Assembly (NCBI GenBank): GCA_902773045.1
Contig: CACYDE010000172.1
Location: forward strand, 1-6,610
Source of the DNA: an uncultured Ruminococcus sp.
Lineage (GTDB): Bacteria > Bacillota > Clostridia > Oscillospirales > Acutalibacteraceae
Length of the DNA stretch: 6,610 nt
Reading direction: 5' to 3'
The notes beneath the pieces were generated by a model. It saw nothing but the letters and a program-made list of their open reading frames with translations. It made no database searches and was not told the DNA's origin. A program made the position numbers and the translations under genes. Shown piece after piece: positions 1 to 6,486 of this stretch. Position 1 is the stretch's first letter. Each line of letters starts with the position of its first letter.

Positions 1-34
1 ACGTTAGTATTCCTGCAAAAATTTGCCTTGTTCA
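1..34. repeat. Partial palindromic repeat at left window edge (shares core with right-edge element)
   Basis: Read on the minus strand, bases 1-16 are GCAGGAATACTAACGT, which matches 15 of 16 bases of GCAGGAATACTGACGT at 6543-6558 on the plus strand. In the right-hand copy this core is the tip of a hairpin (7-bp stem, TGAC loop). Here the window starts two bases before the equivalent GTTA loop, so only one arm (about 7-32, ending in TTTGCCTTG) is visible. The arm sequence outside the core differs from the right-hand copy. I infer a second, diverged palindromic element lying mostly outside the window; its type and full length cannot be determined from here. Confidence 0.5.
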
Positions 35-233
35 GAACAAATTATCCTAAGCATAAATTGAAAATTTATTTCTTCACAGTTCTTAAGAACTCTGTTTAAG
101 TTCCTGAAAACACAGTTTCGATACAGACAGAGTGGTAATTAATATGTGGAAAGTTTCAGTTAATGATTTTCGCCCGGCTTTTTCCGAAATACGGAATTTT
201 CCAAAGCAAGCGCTTTTGTCTTTTAAGTTTTCC
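35..233. other. Non-coding region downstream of argB
   Basis: This stretch after the argB stop codon holds no open frame with a plausible start and ribosome binding site; the reading frames crossing it are out-of-frame overlaps of argB. It is AT-rich and has several small palindromes: an AT-only hairpin at 53-69 (7-bp stem, GAA loop), the 14-bp perfect palindrome AGTTCTTAAGAACT at 78-91, a TTCCG/CGGAA stem at 182-196, and an AAAGC/GCTTT stem at 203-216. None is followed by a clear U-tract on the minus strand, so I see no convincing intrinsic terminator for the arg transcript. The operon may read on past the window, or end by another mechanism. Confidence 0.6.
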
Positions 234-1091
234 TTAATAGAACATAGTTCCGATACCCTCTGCCGTAAGCATTTCGATGAGTATCGAATGAGGAATTCTC
301 CCGTCAATGATATACGCTCTGGAGACGCCCCTTCTGACCGCCTCCACACAACAGTCGATCTTCGGGATCATGCCGCCGCTGATGATGCCCTCTCTTTTCA
401 GCATCGGGACCTTGGAAACATTAACGCTCGGAATAAGAGTAGTTTCATCGTCCTTGTTGCGAAGCAGTCCTCTGATATCCGTCATAAGGATAAGCTTACA
501 CGCTCCAAGCTCCGCTGCGATCCTTGAAGCCGCGATATCCGCGTTAATATTGTAAACATCGCCGCTGTAGCTTCCCGCGATCGTTGAAATGATAGGAACG
601 AATCCGTTATTTATCACGTCGTTGATAACTTTGGGATCAACCTTAGTGATCTCTCCGACAAAGCCGATGTCTTCACTCGTGATAAGTTTTTCCGCAGAAA
701 GCATATTTCCGTCAAGACCGCACAGTCCCACCGCGGGCGCTCCGCACTTTTGAAGGTGCTGAACAAGGCTTTTGTTGACCTTTCCTGCAAGAACCATCTG
801 AACTATGTCTATCGTTTCCTTATCGGTGACGCGAAGTCCGTTGACGAATTTGCTTTCTTTGTTGATTTTTTTAAGCATATCCGTGATCTCGGGGCCGCCG
901 CCGTGAACGAGAACAACGTTTATTCCGACAAGTTTGAGAAGAGCGATATCGCTCATCACAGCACCCTTAAGCTCCTCGTTTATCATAGCGTTTCCGCCGT
1001 ATTTTATTACAACCGTCTTTCCGTAATATTTTTGAATATACGGAAGAGCCTGGATAAGTATATGTGCTTTTTCCGCATTGGAAATATTCAT
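234..1091 (-). CDS. argB: N-acetylglutamate kinase (arginine-sensitive type)
   Basis: A 285-residue cytoplasmic enzyme of the amino acid kinase family that phosphorylates N-acetyl-L-glutamate with ATP, the second step of arginine synthesis. Visible landmarks are KYGGNAM at residues 30-36 and HGGGP at 63-67 (nucleotide and phosphate handling), NGLRVT at 84-89 and NINAD at 181-185 (acetylglutamate site), and ISGGMIPK at 237-244. The extra N-terminal helix before KYGG (KAHILIQALPYIQKYYGK) and the C-terminal GIGTM are the elements that build the arginine site in hexameric, feedback-inhibited kinases, so I infer inhibition by arginine. The ATG follows AAGGAG (1100-1105) at 8 nt, and that site overlaps the argJ stop codon, suggesting translational coupling; the gap to argJ is 12 bp. 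Length and start are normal. It is the last arg gene visible; the function is near certain. Confidence 0.97.
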   Translation of the reverse strand: MNISNAEKAHILIQALPYIQKYYGKTVVIKYGGNAMINEELKGAVMSDIALLKLVGINVVLVHGGGPEITDMLKKINKESKFVNGLRVTDKETIDIVQMVLAGKVNKSLVQHLQKCGAPAVGLCGLDGNMLSAEKLITSEDIGFVGEITKVDPKVINDVINNGFVPIISTIAGSYSGDVYNINADIAASRIAAELGACKLILMTDIRGLLRNKDDETTLIPSVNVSKVPMLKREGIISGGMIPKIDCCVEAVRRGVSRAYIIDGRIPHSILIEMLTAEGIGTMFY

Positions 1092-1103
1092 GTTCTATTC
1101 TCC

Positions 1104-2324
1104 TTAAGTTCTGTAGTCACCGTTGATCTTAACATAGTCATAAGTCAGATCACAGCCGTAAGCTTCGGCGCAGCCGTCGCCGTCATTCAGCCCGACGATT
1201 ATCTCTATTTCATTTTCGAGAAGTATCTTTTTCGCAAGTTCCTCGCTGAAATCTATCCCTGCTCCGTTCTCGCAAACCTTGATGTCACCTGCTTTGGATC
1301 TGAATGAAACATCAACAAGCGTTACGTCCACATCACATCCGGAATACCCTATGGCGCAGAGAACACGCCCCCAGTTTGCGTCCGCTCCGAACATCGCAGC
1401 CTTGACAAGGCTGCTGCAAATGACGGATTTTGCCACACGCTTTGCGTCGGCAGCAGTCTTCGCGCCGCTCACGCTGCACACAATAAGCTTAGTTGCGCCT
1501 TCACCGTCTGCGGCAAGCTTCTTTGCCATAGATTTACAGATTGCCATAAGAGCGTCGGTAAAGATCCTGTAATCTTCGTTTCTTGAGGTTATCTCTTCAT
1601 TGCCCGCCATACCGTTTGCGAGGATCGCAAGCGTATCGTTGGTTGAAGTGTCGCCGTCAACGCTTACCATATTATAACTTTTCTCAACTGCTTCTGTCAG
1701 CGCAGCTTTCAGCATATCGGAGGATATTGCCGCGTCCGTAGTAACAAAGCTCAGCATGGTTCCCATGTTTATGTGGATCATTCCGCTGCCCTTTGCCACT
1801 GCGCCGATAGTGACCGTTTTTCCGCCTATTTCAACAGTGACCGCAGTTTCTTTTTTCACCGTATCTGTTGTCATGATAGCTTCGGCAACGTCCGTTCCTC
1901 CGTTTTCGCTCATTATCTTCCCAAGCTCGGGAACACTCTTCTCAAAAGGTTCGATAGGAAGCGGCTGACCGATAACGCCTGTCGACGCAACAATAACATC
2001 TTCTTTGTCAATATTTAATGCCTGAGCCGCAAGCTCACACATTCTCTCGGCTTTTTCCTCACCGTCTGCGTTGCATGTATTCGCATTTCCCGAATTCACG
2101 ATAACCGCCTGAGCCTTGCCGTTTTCAATGTTCCTTTGAGTCACGATGATTGCCGAGCTTTTAACAAGGTTTTTAGTGAAAACTGCCGCGGTATTGCAGA
2201 TCACATCGCTTGAGATAAGCGCAATATCCCTTTTCGTTGTATTTGAAGGCTTAACGCTTCCGCAAATTCCGGCGCCTTTAAAACCGATCGGAGAAGTCAC
2301 CGAACCGTTTTCAATAAAGTTCAT
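1104..2324 (-). CDS. argJ: Ornithine acetyltransferase / glutamate N-acetyltransferase
   Basis: A 406-residue member of the ArgJ family of self-cleaving N-terminal-nucleophile enzymes. It moves the acetyl group from N-acetylornithine to glutamate, making the pathway cyclic; some family members also use acetyl-CoA, which cannot be judged here. Key segments are NSGNAN (78-83), STGVIGQP (114-121, oxyanion-hole region), KGSGMIHINMGTML (178-191) with the expected self-cleavage before nucleophile Thr189, DGDTSTNDT (223-231), and the C-terminal GCDLTYDYVKINGDYRT. The residue before the nucleophile is Gly rather than the frequent Ala, and Ile replaces the usual Pro three residues earlier in HPN. I chose the ATG at 2324 (MNFIENG) because AAGGA lies 9 nt upstream; the ATG at 2333 directly abuts that site. 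It sits 25 bp after argC and 12 bp before argB in one transcript. Confidence 0.97.
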   Translation of the reverse strand: MNFIENGSVTSPIGFKGAGICGSVKPSNTTKRDIALISSDVICNTAAVFTKNLVKSSAIIVTQRNIENGKAQAVIVNSGNANTCNADGEEKAERMCELAAQALNIDKEDVIVASTGVIGQPLPIEPFEKSVPELGKIMSENGGTDVAEAIMTTDTVKKETAVTVEIGGKTVTIGAVAKGSGMIHINMGTMLSFVTTDAAISSDMLKAALTEAVEKSYNMVSVDGDTSTNDTLAILANGMAGNEEITSRNEDYRIFTDALMAICKSMAKKLAADGEGATKLIVCSVSGAKTAADAKRVAKSVICSSLVKAAMFGADANWGRVLCAIGYSGCDVDVTLVDVSFRSKAGDIKVCENGAGIDFSEELAKKILLENEIEIIVGLNDGDGCAEAYGCDLTYDYVKINGDYRT

Positions 2325-2333
2325 TTTTATCAT

Positions 2334-2338
2334 TCCTT
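2334..2338 (-). promoter_or_regulatory. argJ ribosome binding site (decides the start)
   Basis: AAGGA on the minus strand lies 9 nt upstream of the ATG at 2322-2324 and directly abuts the alternative ATG at 2331-2333. The spacing supports the shorter protein beginning MNFIENG. Confidence 0.7.
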
Positions 2339-2349
2339 ACACAGATCCG

Positions 2350-3390
2350 TCAGAAAGCCGGAGGCGTCATCAGAAGCCCGGTCGTTTCCTCCAAACCAAA
2401 AATAATGTTCATATTCTGTACTGCCTGACCTGCCGCACCCTTGACCATATTGTCGATAGCCGAAGCGGCAATGAACGTTCCCGTTCTCGTATCAACGAAA
2501 ACCGAAACGTCGCAGTAGTTGGAATACTTGATATTGTGAATATCTGCGACCTGACCGTCTCCGAGCAAACGGACAAACGGCTCGTCCTTATAATATTCTT
2601 CGTAAGCCGATCTTATCTGTTCCTTGGTCACGCCGTCTTTAAGGCGCGCATAACACGTTGCCAGAATACCTCTGTTGACCGGAAGAAGATGGGGAACAAA
2701 CGTTATCTTCACATTATCCAGCCCACTGAGCTTACGAAGAGTCTGTTCGATCTCGGGAGTGTGGCGGTGACTTGCAACCTTATAAGGGTGAAAACCCTCG
2801 TTCAGATCGGGGTAGTGAGTTCCCTGAGAAAGTCCGCGTCCCGCACCGGTCACACCGCTTTTGCAGTCGGCGATGATACCAGTCATCTCGATAAGTCCGT
2901 TCACAACTGCCGGAGCAAGCGCAAGCGGAACACAAGTGGTGTAACAGCCCGGATTCGCAATAAGCTTCGTCGTTTTGATCTTATCTCTGAAAAACTCGGG
3001 CAAACCGTAAACAGCCCGGCTGTGAAGCTCCTTATCAAGGAAATCTCCTCCGTACCACTCGTGATACTCCTCCTCGCTTTCCAAACGGAAATCCGCGCCC
3101 AGGTCAATGAAAGCCTTACCGCTTTCAATACATTTTGCGCCAAGCTCCTGAGAAAGTCCGTGAGGAAGCGCCGCAAAAACAACGTCGCTCTTTTCAACGA
3201 CAGAATCCGCATTTTCACAAACCATATCGTTGATTCCAAGATACGCAGGATAAACCTCGCTGAGCTTCTTGCCCTCAAAGGATACGGAGCTTACTGCGGC
3301 GACCTCGGCATGAGGGTGACCGTTTATCAGACGGACAAGCTCCGCGCCTGCATAGCCTGTCGCTCCGACAATTCCAACTTTTATTGTCAT
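2350..3390 (-). CDS. argC: N-acetyl-gamma-glutamyl-phosphate reductase
   Basis: A 346-residue cytoplasmic dehydrogenase that reduces N-acetylglutamyl phosphate, the product of ArgB, to N-acetylglutamate semialdehyde using NADPH. The N-terminal Rossmann fold shows GATGYAG at residues 9-15. The catalytic cysteine is Cys149 in NPGCY (146-150). SGVTGAGR (178-185) and HRHTPE (208-213, with the probable catalytic histidine) follow as expected for the long-known type-1 ArgC family. Length is typical. The ATG is preceded by GAGGA (3398-3402) at 7 nt. It lies 27 bp after argH and 25 bp before argJ, so co-transcription with both is likely. A long open frame on the opposite strand covers this gene but has no support of its own. 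No oddities seen. Confidence 0.97.
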   Translation of the reverse strand: MTIKVGIVGATGYAGAELVRLINGHPHAEVAAVSSVSFEGKKLSEVYPAYLGINDMVCENADSVVEKSDVVFAALPHGLSQELGAKCIESGKAFIDLGADFRLESEEEYHEWYGGDFLDKELHSRAVYGLPEFFRDKIKTTKLIANPGCYTTCVPLALAPAVVNGLIEMTGIIADCKSGVTGAGRGLSQGTHYPDLNEGFHPYKVASHRHTPEIEQTLRKLSGLDNVKITFVPHLLPVNRGILATCYARLKDGVTKEQIRSAYEEYYKDEPFVRLLGDGQVADIHNIKYSNYCDVSVFVDTRTGTFIAASAIDNMVKGAAGQAVQNMNIIFGLEETTGLLMTPPAF

Positions 3391-3417
3391 TACAAATTCC
3401 TCTTTCCAAAAAATTCT

Positions 3418-4788
3418 TTATGATATTATATTAATGACCCTCTCGATTTCTTTCCTGACGTTATCCGGATTCGGACCTCCGACAGGCGAACGCCCATAAG
3501 CGCATTTTTCAAGCCCGATAGCTTCATAAACGCCCTCATCGAAAATATCGCATACATTTTTATACTCTTCTATCGGCAGAGTCTCAAGAGTCAAACCCAT
3601 TTCAATGCACTTTGCCACAAGCTCACCCGTGGCTTTGTAGGCGTCTCTGAAAGGAAGTCCTTTCTTAACGAGATAATCCGCGCAATCGGTCGCATTGATA
3701 AAACCGCCTGCCGCAGCCTTTCTCATGTTTTGCGGAATGACTTTCATTGTGTCAAGCATGGGAGTAAATGCCGTAAGACACATTTTCACCGTATCGACCG
3801 CGTCAAAAATAGCTTCCTTGTCCTCCTGCATATCCTTGTTGTAAGCAAGAGCTATTCCCTTCATAACAGTCAGAAGAGCAGTAAGATCACCGAACACCCT
3901 TCCGGATTTACCTCTTACAAGCTCTGCAATATCGGGATTTTTCTTCTGAGGCATAATGCTTGAACCCGTGGAGAAAGCGTCGTCAAGCTCCACAAATTTA
4001 AATTCCCAGCTGCACCACATGATGATTTCTTCCGAAAATCTCGAAAGATGAACCATAATGATCGAAAGCGCAGCGGCAAGCTCGATGCAGTAGTCTCTGT
4101 CGGAAACACCGTCAAGGCTGTTGTGAGTAACACTTTCAAAATCAAGAAGCTGTGCCGTTATACTTCTGTCGATCGGATAAGTAGTGCAGGCGAGCGCACC
4201 GCTTCCCAGCGGCATTACGTCCATTCTGTCCTTACAGTCCGAAAGTCTGTCAAGGTCACGCAGAAGCATTTCGGCATACGCCATCAGATGATGACCGAAT
4301 GTGATCGGCTGTGCTCTTTGAAGATGAGTGTAACCCGGCATGACCGTTCCCGCATGTTCTTCCGCCTTTTTGCAGATAACCTCCAACAGTTCTTTAACAA
4401 GCTTTCTGATCTCATCGATCTGCTTTTTAAGATATAATTTAATATCTACCGCAACCTGATCGTTTCGGCTTCTTGCCGTGTGAAGTCTTTTTCCCGTATC
4501 TCCGAGACGAGCAGTCAGTTCGCCTTCGATGAACGTATGGATATCCTCCGCCTCGGGGTCGATCACAAGTTTTCCGCTCTCGATATCCGCGAGAATCCCC
4601 TTAAGACCCTCTCCGATTGCCGCCGCGTCCTCTTCGGAAATAATACCGCACTTTCCGAGCATTGCCGAATGAGCGATACTTCCTTCTATATCCTCTTTGT
4701 ACATTCTGCTGTCGAATGAGATCGAGGAGTTAAAATCATTTGTTGTTTTACTAAGTTCCTTCTGAAATCTGCCTTTCCAAAGCTGCAT
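3418..4788 (-). CDS. argH: Argininosuccinate lyase
   Basis: A 456-residue enzyme of the fumarase/aspartase superfamily that splits argininosuccinate into arginine and fumarate, the last step of the pathway; active as a tetramer in the family. It begins with the typical LWKGRF. Conserved regions are HTARSRNDQV (103-112), GYTHLQRAQP (152-161) carrying the TH pair near the active site, and the superfamily signature GSSIMPQKKNPD (275-286) whose serine loop supplies the catalytic base. The C-terminal YGRSPVGGPNPDNVRKEI is also characteristic. The start is fixed by GAGGTGA (4793-4799) just upstream of the ATG. It is separated from argG by 118 bp holding a strong hairpin, so its expression relative to argG may be set there, but it runs directly into argC with a 27-bp gap. 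Normal length, no defects seen. Confidence 0.97.
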   Translation of the reverse strand: MQLWKGRFQKELSKTTNDFNSSISFDSRMYKEDIEGSIAHSAMLGKCGIISEEDAAAIGEGLKGILADIESGKLVIDPEAEDIHTFIEGELTARLGDTGKRLHTARSRNDQVAVDIKLYLKKQIDEIRKLVKELLEVICKKAEEHAGTVMPGYTHLQRAQPITFGHHLMAYAEMLLRDLDRLSDCKDRMDVMPLGSGALACTTYPIDRSITAQLLDFESVTHNSLDGVSDRDYCIELAAALSIIMVHLSRFSEEIIMWCSWEFKFVELDDAFSTGSSIMPQKKNPDIAELVRGKSGRVFGDLTALLTVMKGIALAYNKDMQEDKEAIFDAVDTVKMCLTAFTPMLDTMKVIPQNMRKAAAGGFINATDCADYLVKKGLPFRDAYKATGELVAKCIEMGLTLETLPIEEYKNVCDIFDEGVYEAIGLEKCAYGRSPVGGPNPDNVRKEIERVINIIS

Positions 4789-4848
4789 AATTTCACCTCA
4801 TTGTGTATCAAACACCGTATTTTTTTGAAATCCTATAAAACGCTTTAC

Positions 4849-4870
4849 GGGAGGGTGAAAACACCCTCCC
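4849..4870 (-). terminator. GC-rich intercistronic hairpin between argG and argH (weak terminator or mRNA stabiliser)
   Basis: A perfect 9-bp stem, GGGAGGGTG paired with CACCCTCCC, closes a 4-nt loop (TTTT on the minus strand). It begins 36 nt after the argG stop codon and ends 60 nt before the argH start. The bases after it on the minus strand (GTAAAGCGTTTTATAGG) contain only a short, delayed T run, so it does not look like an efficient intrinsic terminator. I infer partial termination, or protection of the argG 3' end after RNA cleavage, rather than a full stop, because argH has no good promoter of its own in the 118-bp gap. Confidence 0.6.
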
Positions 4871-4906
4871 ACCGGACGTTGGATTATGTCGAATTAAATT
4901 ATTTTA

Positions 4907-6127
4907 TTAATAGCCCTTCTTCTTCGCCTGAACCTTGATCGGAAGTCCGAAAAGGTTGATGAAGCCTGCGGAATCGTTCTGATCGTAAACCTCATCCTCA
5001 TCGAACGTTGCGATCTCTTCATCGTAAAGCGAATACGGAGACGTAACGCCTGCGTCGATAATGTTGCCCTTATAAAGCTTAAACTTAACGTCGCCCGTCA
5101 CTGTTTCCTGAGTGGAATCAACAAAAGCGGAAAGCGCCTCACGAAGAGGTGTATACCACTGACCGAAATAAACAAGCTCTGAGAAACGGTTTGCAACGTT
5201 CTGCTTGTAGTGAAGCGTATCCCTGTCAAGGCAGATCTCCTCAAGCTTTGCGTGAGCGGCATAAAGAATAGTACCGCCGGGAGTTTCATAAACGCCTCTT
5301 GCTTTCATGCCCACGAGACGGTTCTCGACCATATCAACGATGCCGATTCCGTTCTCTCCGCCAAGTTTGTTGAGTTTCTTAACGATCTCAACAGCACCGA
5401 GCTTTTCACCGTCGATAGCTGTCGGGATACCCTTTTCAAAGGAGATCGTAACGTAGGTCGGTTCATCGGGAGCCTGCTCCGGAGAAACGCCGAGTTCAAG
5501 GAAGCCTTCCTTGTTGTATGTCGGCTCGTTTGCCGGATCCTCAAGGTCAAGACCTTCGTGAGAAAGGTGCCAAAGGTTTTTGTCCTTTGAGTAGTTTGTC
5601 TCTCTGTTTATCTTGAGAGGGATCTTCTTAGCCTCGGCGTAAGCGATCTCTTCCTCTCTTGACTTAAACTCCCATGTTCTCCACGGAGCGATGATCTCCA
5701 TGTCGGGAGCAAATGCTTTTATTGTCAGTTCGAAACGAACCTGATCGTTGCCCTTACCGGTGCAGCCGTGGCAGATAGCGTCTGCGCCCTCGGCCTTAGC
5801 GATCTCAACGATCCTCTTTGCGATGATAGGTCTTGCAAAAGACGTTCCGAGAAGATATTTATTCTCATAAACTGCGCCTGCTTTCAGTGTAGGCCAAATG
5901 AACTCCTCAACAAACTCCTTATTAAGATCTTCGATGTAGAGCTTGGAAGCTCCGGTCGCAATGGCCTTTTCCTCAAGACCGTCAAGCTCCGTTCCCTGTC
6001 CTACGTCACCGCTGACTGCGATAACCTCACAGTTATTGTAATTTTCCTTAAGCCACGGAATGATAATAGAAGTATCAAGTCCGCCGGAATAAGCAAGAAC
6101 AACTTTTTTGATTTCCTTTTTAGCCAT
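4907..6127 (-). CDS. argG: Argininosuccinate synthase
   Basis: A 406-residue cytoplasmic enzyme that joins citrulline and aspartate with ATP cleaved to AMP and pyrophosphate, giving argininosuccinate, the substrate of ArgH. The N-terminal PP-loop SGGLDTS (14-20) marks the ATP pyrophosphatase fold. YLLGTSFARP (91-100) and GCTGKGNDQVRFE (121-133) bind citrulline and aspartate in this family, and GVYETPGGTIL and SPYSLY are further conserved stretches near the C-terminal half. I start at MAKKEIKK because GGAGG (6136-6140) lies 8 nt before that ATG. An in-frame GTG at 6178 would add 17 residues but has no binding site and falls before the conserved start. The gene ends in tandem stop codons (TAA TAA). 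It is the first gene after the divergent control region with ARG-box-like operators, so arginine repression through ArgR is likely. Confidence 0.97.
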   Translation of the reverse strand: MAKKEIKKVVLAYSGGLDTSIIIPWLKENYNNCEVIAVSGDVGQGTELDGLEEKAIATGASKLYIEDLNKEFVEEFIWPTLKAGAVYENKYLLGTSFARPIIAKRIVEIAKAEGADAICHGCTGKGNDQVRFELTIKAFAPDMEIIAPWRTWEFKSREEEIAYAEAKKIPLKINRETNYSKDKNLWHLSHEGLDLEDPANEPTYNKEGFLELGVSPEQAPDEPTYVTISFEKGIPTAIDGEKLGAVEIVKKLNKLGGENGIGIVDMVENRLVGMKARGVYETPGGTILYAAHAKLEEICLDRDTLHYKQNVANRFSELVYFGQWYTPLREALSAFVDSTQETVTGDVKFKLYKGNIIDAGVTSPYSLYDEEIATFDEDEVYDQNDSAGFINLFGLPIKVQAKKKGY

Positions 6128-6135
6128 AACTTTAT

Positions 6136-6140
6136 CCTCC
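6136..6140 (-). promoter_or_regulatory. argG ribosome binding site (decides the start)
   Basis: GGAGG on the minus strand, 8 nt before the ATG at 6125-6127. It excludes the upstream in-frame GTG at 6176-6178 as the main start. Confidence 0.85.
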
Positions 6141-6203
6141 GAATATATATTTTTAGACTGTAACCGGTCACACTGCACTTTTTAAAATAATTAACATACA
6201 GCA

Positions 6204-6222
6204 GTGCGGTATTGCCTTAAAA
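6204..6222. repeat. Left arm of a 19-bp perfect inverted repeat
   Basis: GTGCGGTATTGCCTTAAAA here is the exact reverse complement of TTTTAAGGCAATACCGCAC at 6468-6486. The arms are 245 bp apart and enclose the argG promoter, the ARG boxes and the divergent promoter. The arm lies inside the argG leader. Read leftward it starts just like the MITE-like element at the right edge, so it may be the surviving end of another copy. Confidence 0.85.
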
Positions 6223-6248
6223 TGAATTTGTAAGATCACGATGTATCT

Positions 6249-6276
6249 ATTATACACCGTTTATGCAAAATTGCAA
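6249..6276 (-). promoter_or_regulatory. argG promoter (sigma-A type)
   Basis: On the minus strand, -35 TTGCAA (6271-6276) and a consensus -10 TATAAT (6249-6254) are 16 bp apart. The predicted start is near 6242. The -35 overlaps TGCA-type half sites (TGCAT and TTGCA), and the best ARG box ends 6 bp upstream, consistent with ArgR control of RNA polymerase binding. Confidence 0.75.
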
Positions 6277-6282
6277 GCATTT

Positions 6283-6300
6283 TCTGCATATTTATTCAAA
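6283..6300. promoter_or_regulatory. ARG box 1 (ArgR operator), best match
   Basis: TCTGCATATTTATTCAAA matches 17 of 18 positions of the classical ARG box consensus WNTGAATWWWWATTCANW, with a single A-to-C change in the left half. It lies 6 bp upstream of the argG -35, roughly -41 to -58. Arginine-dependent ArgR binding is inferred; no argR gene is in the window. Confidence 0.75.
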
Positions 6301-6333
6301 TATTTTTGAATTTTCTTACTGATACGCAATTTT

Positions 6334-6351
6334 TATGCATAACATTGCAAA
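6334..6351. promoter_or_regulatory. ARG box 2 (weaker ArgR operator)
   Basis: TATGCATAACATTGCAAA matches 14 of 18 consensus positions and keeps paired TGCAT/TTGCA half sites at correct spacing. Its centre is 51 bp from box 1 and 30 bp from box 3, near whole numbers of helical turns, as would suit a hexamer binding several boxes. Confidence 0.5.
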
Positions 6352-6363
6352 TTCTTCGTATAT

Positions 6364-6381
6364 TGTGCAAAATTATTCGCT
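6364..6381. promoter_or_regulatory. ARG box 3 (ArgR operator next to the divergent promoter)
   Basis: TGTGCAAAATTATTCGCT matches 15 of 18 consensus positions. It abuts the plus-strand -35 (TTTACA, 6381-6386), so a bound repressor would also affect rightward transcription. Confidence 0.55.
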
Positions 6382-6409
6382 TTACACCCACACACATTTA
6401 TAGTATAAT
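6381..6409 (+). promoter_or_regulatory. Divergent rightward promoter
   Basis: TTTACA (6381-6386) and TATAAT (6404-6409) are separated by exactly 17 bp, a near-consensus sigma-A promoter; the predicted start is near 6416. It faces away from argG and would transcribe the palindromic element at the window edge and whatever gene lies beyond it, which is not visible. Sharing of ARG box 3 suggests that gene may also respond to arginine. Confidence 0.65.
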
Positions 6410-6467
6410 TAATTTCGGAGTTTTTTTCAAGTAAATATCGCATATTTTACAAGAAAATTTAAAAATT

Positions 6468-6486
6468 TTTTAAGGCAATACCGCAC
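6468..6486. repeat. Right arm of the 19-bp inverted repeat / start of MITE-like element
   Basis: TTTTAAGGCAATACCGCAC, the exact reverse complement of 6204-6222. It directly precedes the long imperfect palindrome to the right and probably forms its terminal inverted repeat. Confidence 0.85.

Larger units (their letters stand above)
6128..6242 (-). other. argG 5' leader with small hairpin
   Basis: If transcription begins about 7 nt after the TATAAT at 6249-6254, the leader is roughly 115 nt. It contains one arm of the 19-bp inverted repeat (6204-6222) and a possible stem between 6201-6208 and 6169-6176 (8 pairs including one G-U, 24-nt loop). I see no T-box, no riboswitch core I recognise and no leader peptide with a ribosome binding site, so there is no sequence support for attenuation. 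Confidence 0.4.

Noticed and set aside
78..91. Palindrome AGTTCTTAAGAACT as a terminator for the arg operon.
   Set aside because: The stem is only 5 bp with a TTAA loop, and it is followed by A-rich rather than T-rich sequence on the minus strand.
83..349. An 88-codon minus-strand frame running out of the argB end.
   Set aside because: It mostly overlaps argB out of frame, has no good start signal and resembles no protein I know.
2146..3423. A 425-codon open frame on the plus strand opposite argJ and argC.
   Set aside because: It lies antisense to two clear enzymes with intact motifs, has no recognisable domain, and arises from the codon bias of the real genes.
4783..4799. A half ARG box (TGCATAATTTCA) at the argH start.
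   Set aside because: Only one half site matches, and the bases are explained by the start codon and ribosome binding site of argH.
6128..6178. A longer ArgG start (GTG at 6178, 17 extra residues).
   Set aside because: No ribosome binding site precedes the GTG, while GGAGG is well placed before the ATG at 6127, and family members begin close to that position.
6431..6450. AT-rich hairpin GTAAATAT/ATATTTTAC after the divergent promoter.
   Set aside because: It is weak, has a bulged base and occurs in sequence that is nearly all A and T, so it may be chance.
6476..6486. CAATACCGCAC resembles a stretch of 16S rRNA (AATACCGCA).
   Set aside because: The similarity is about nine bases long and the surrounding sequence does not match rRNA.
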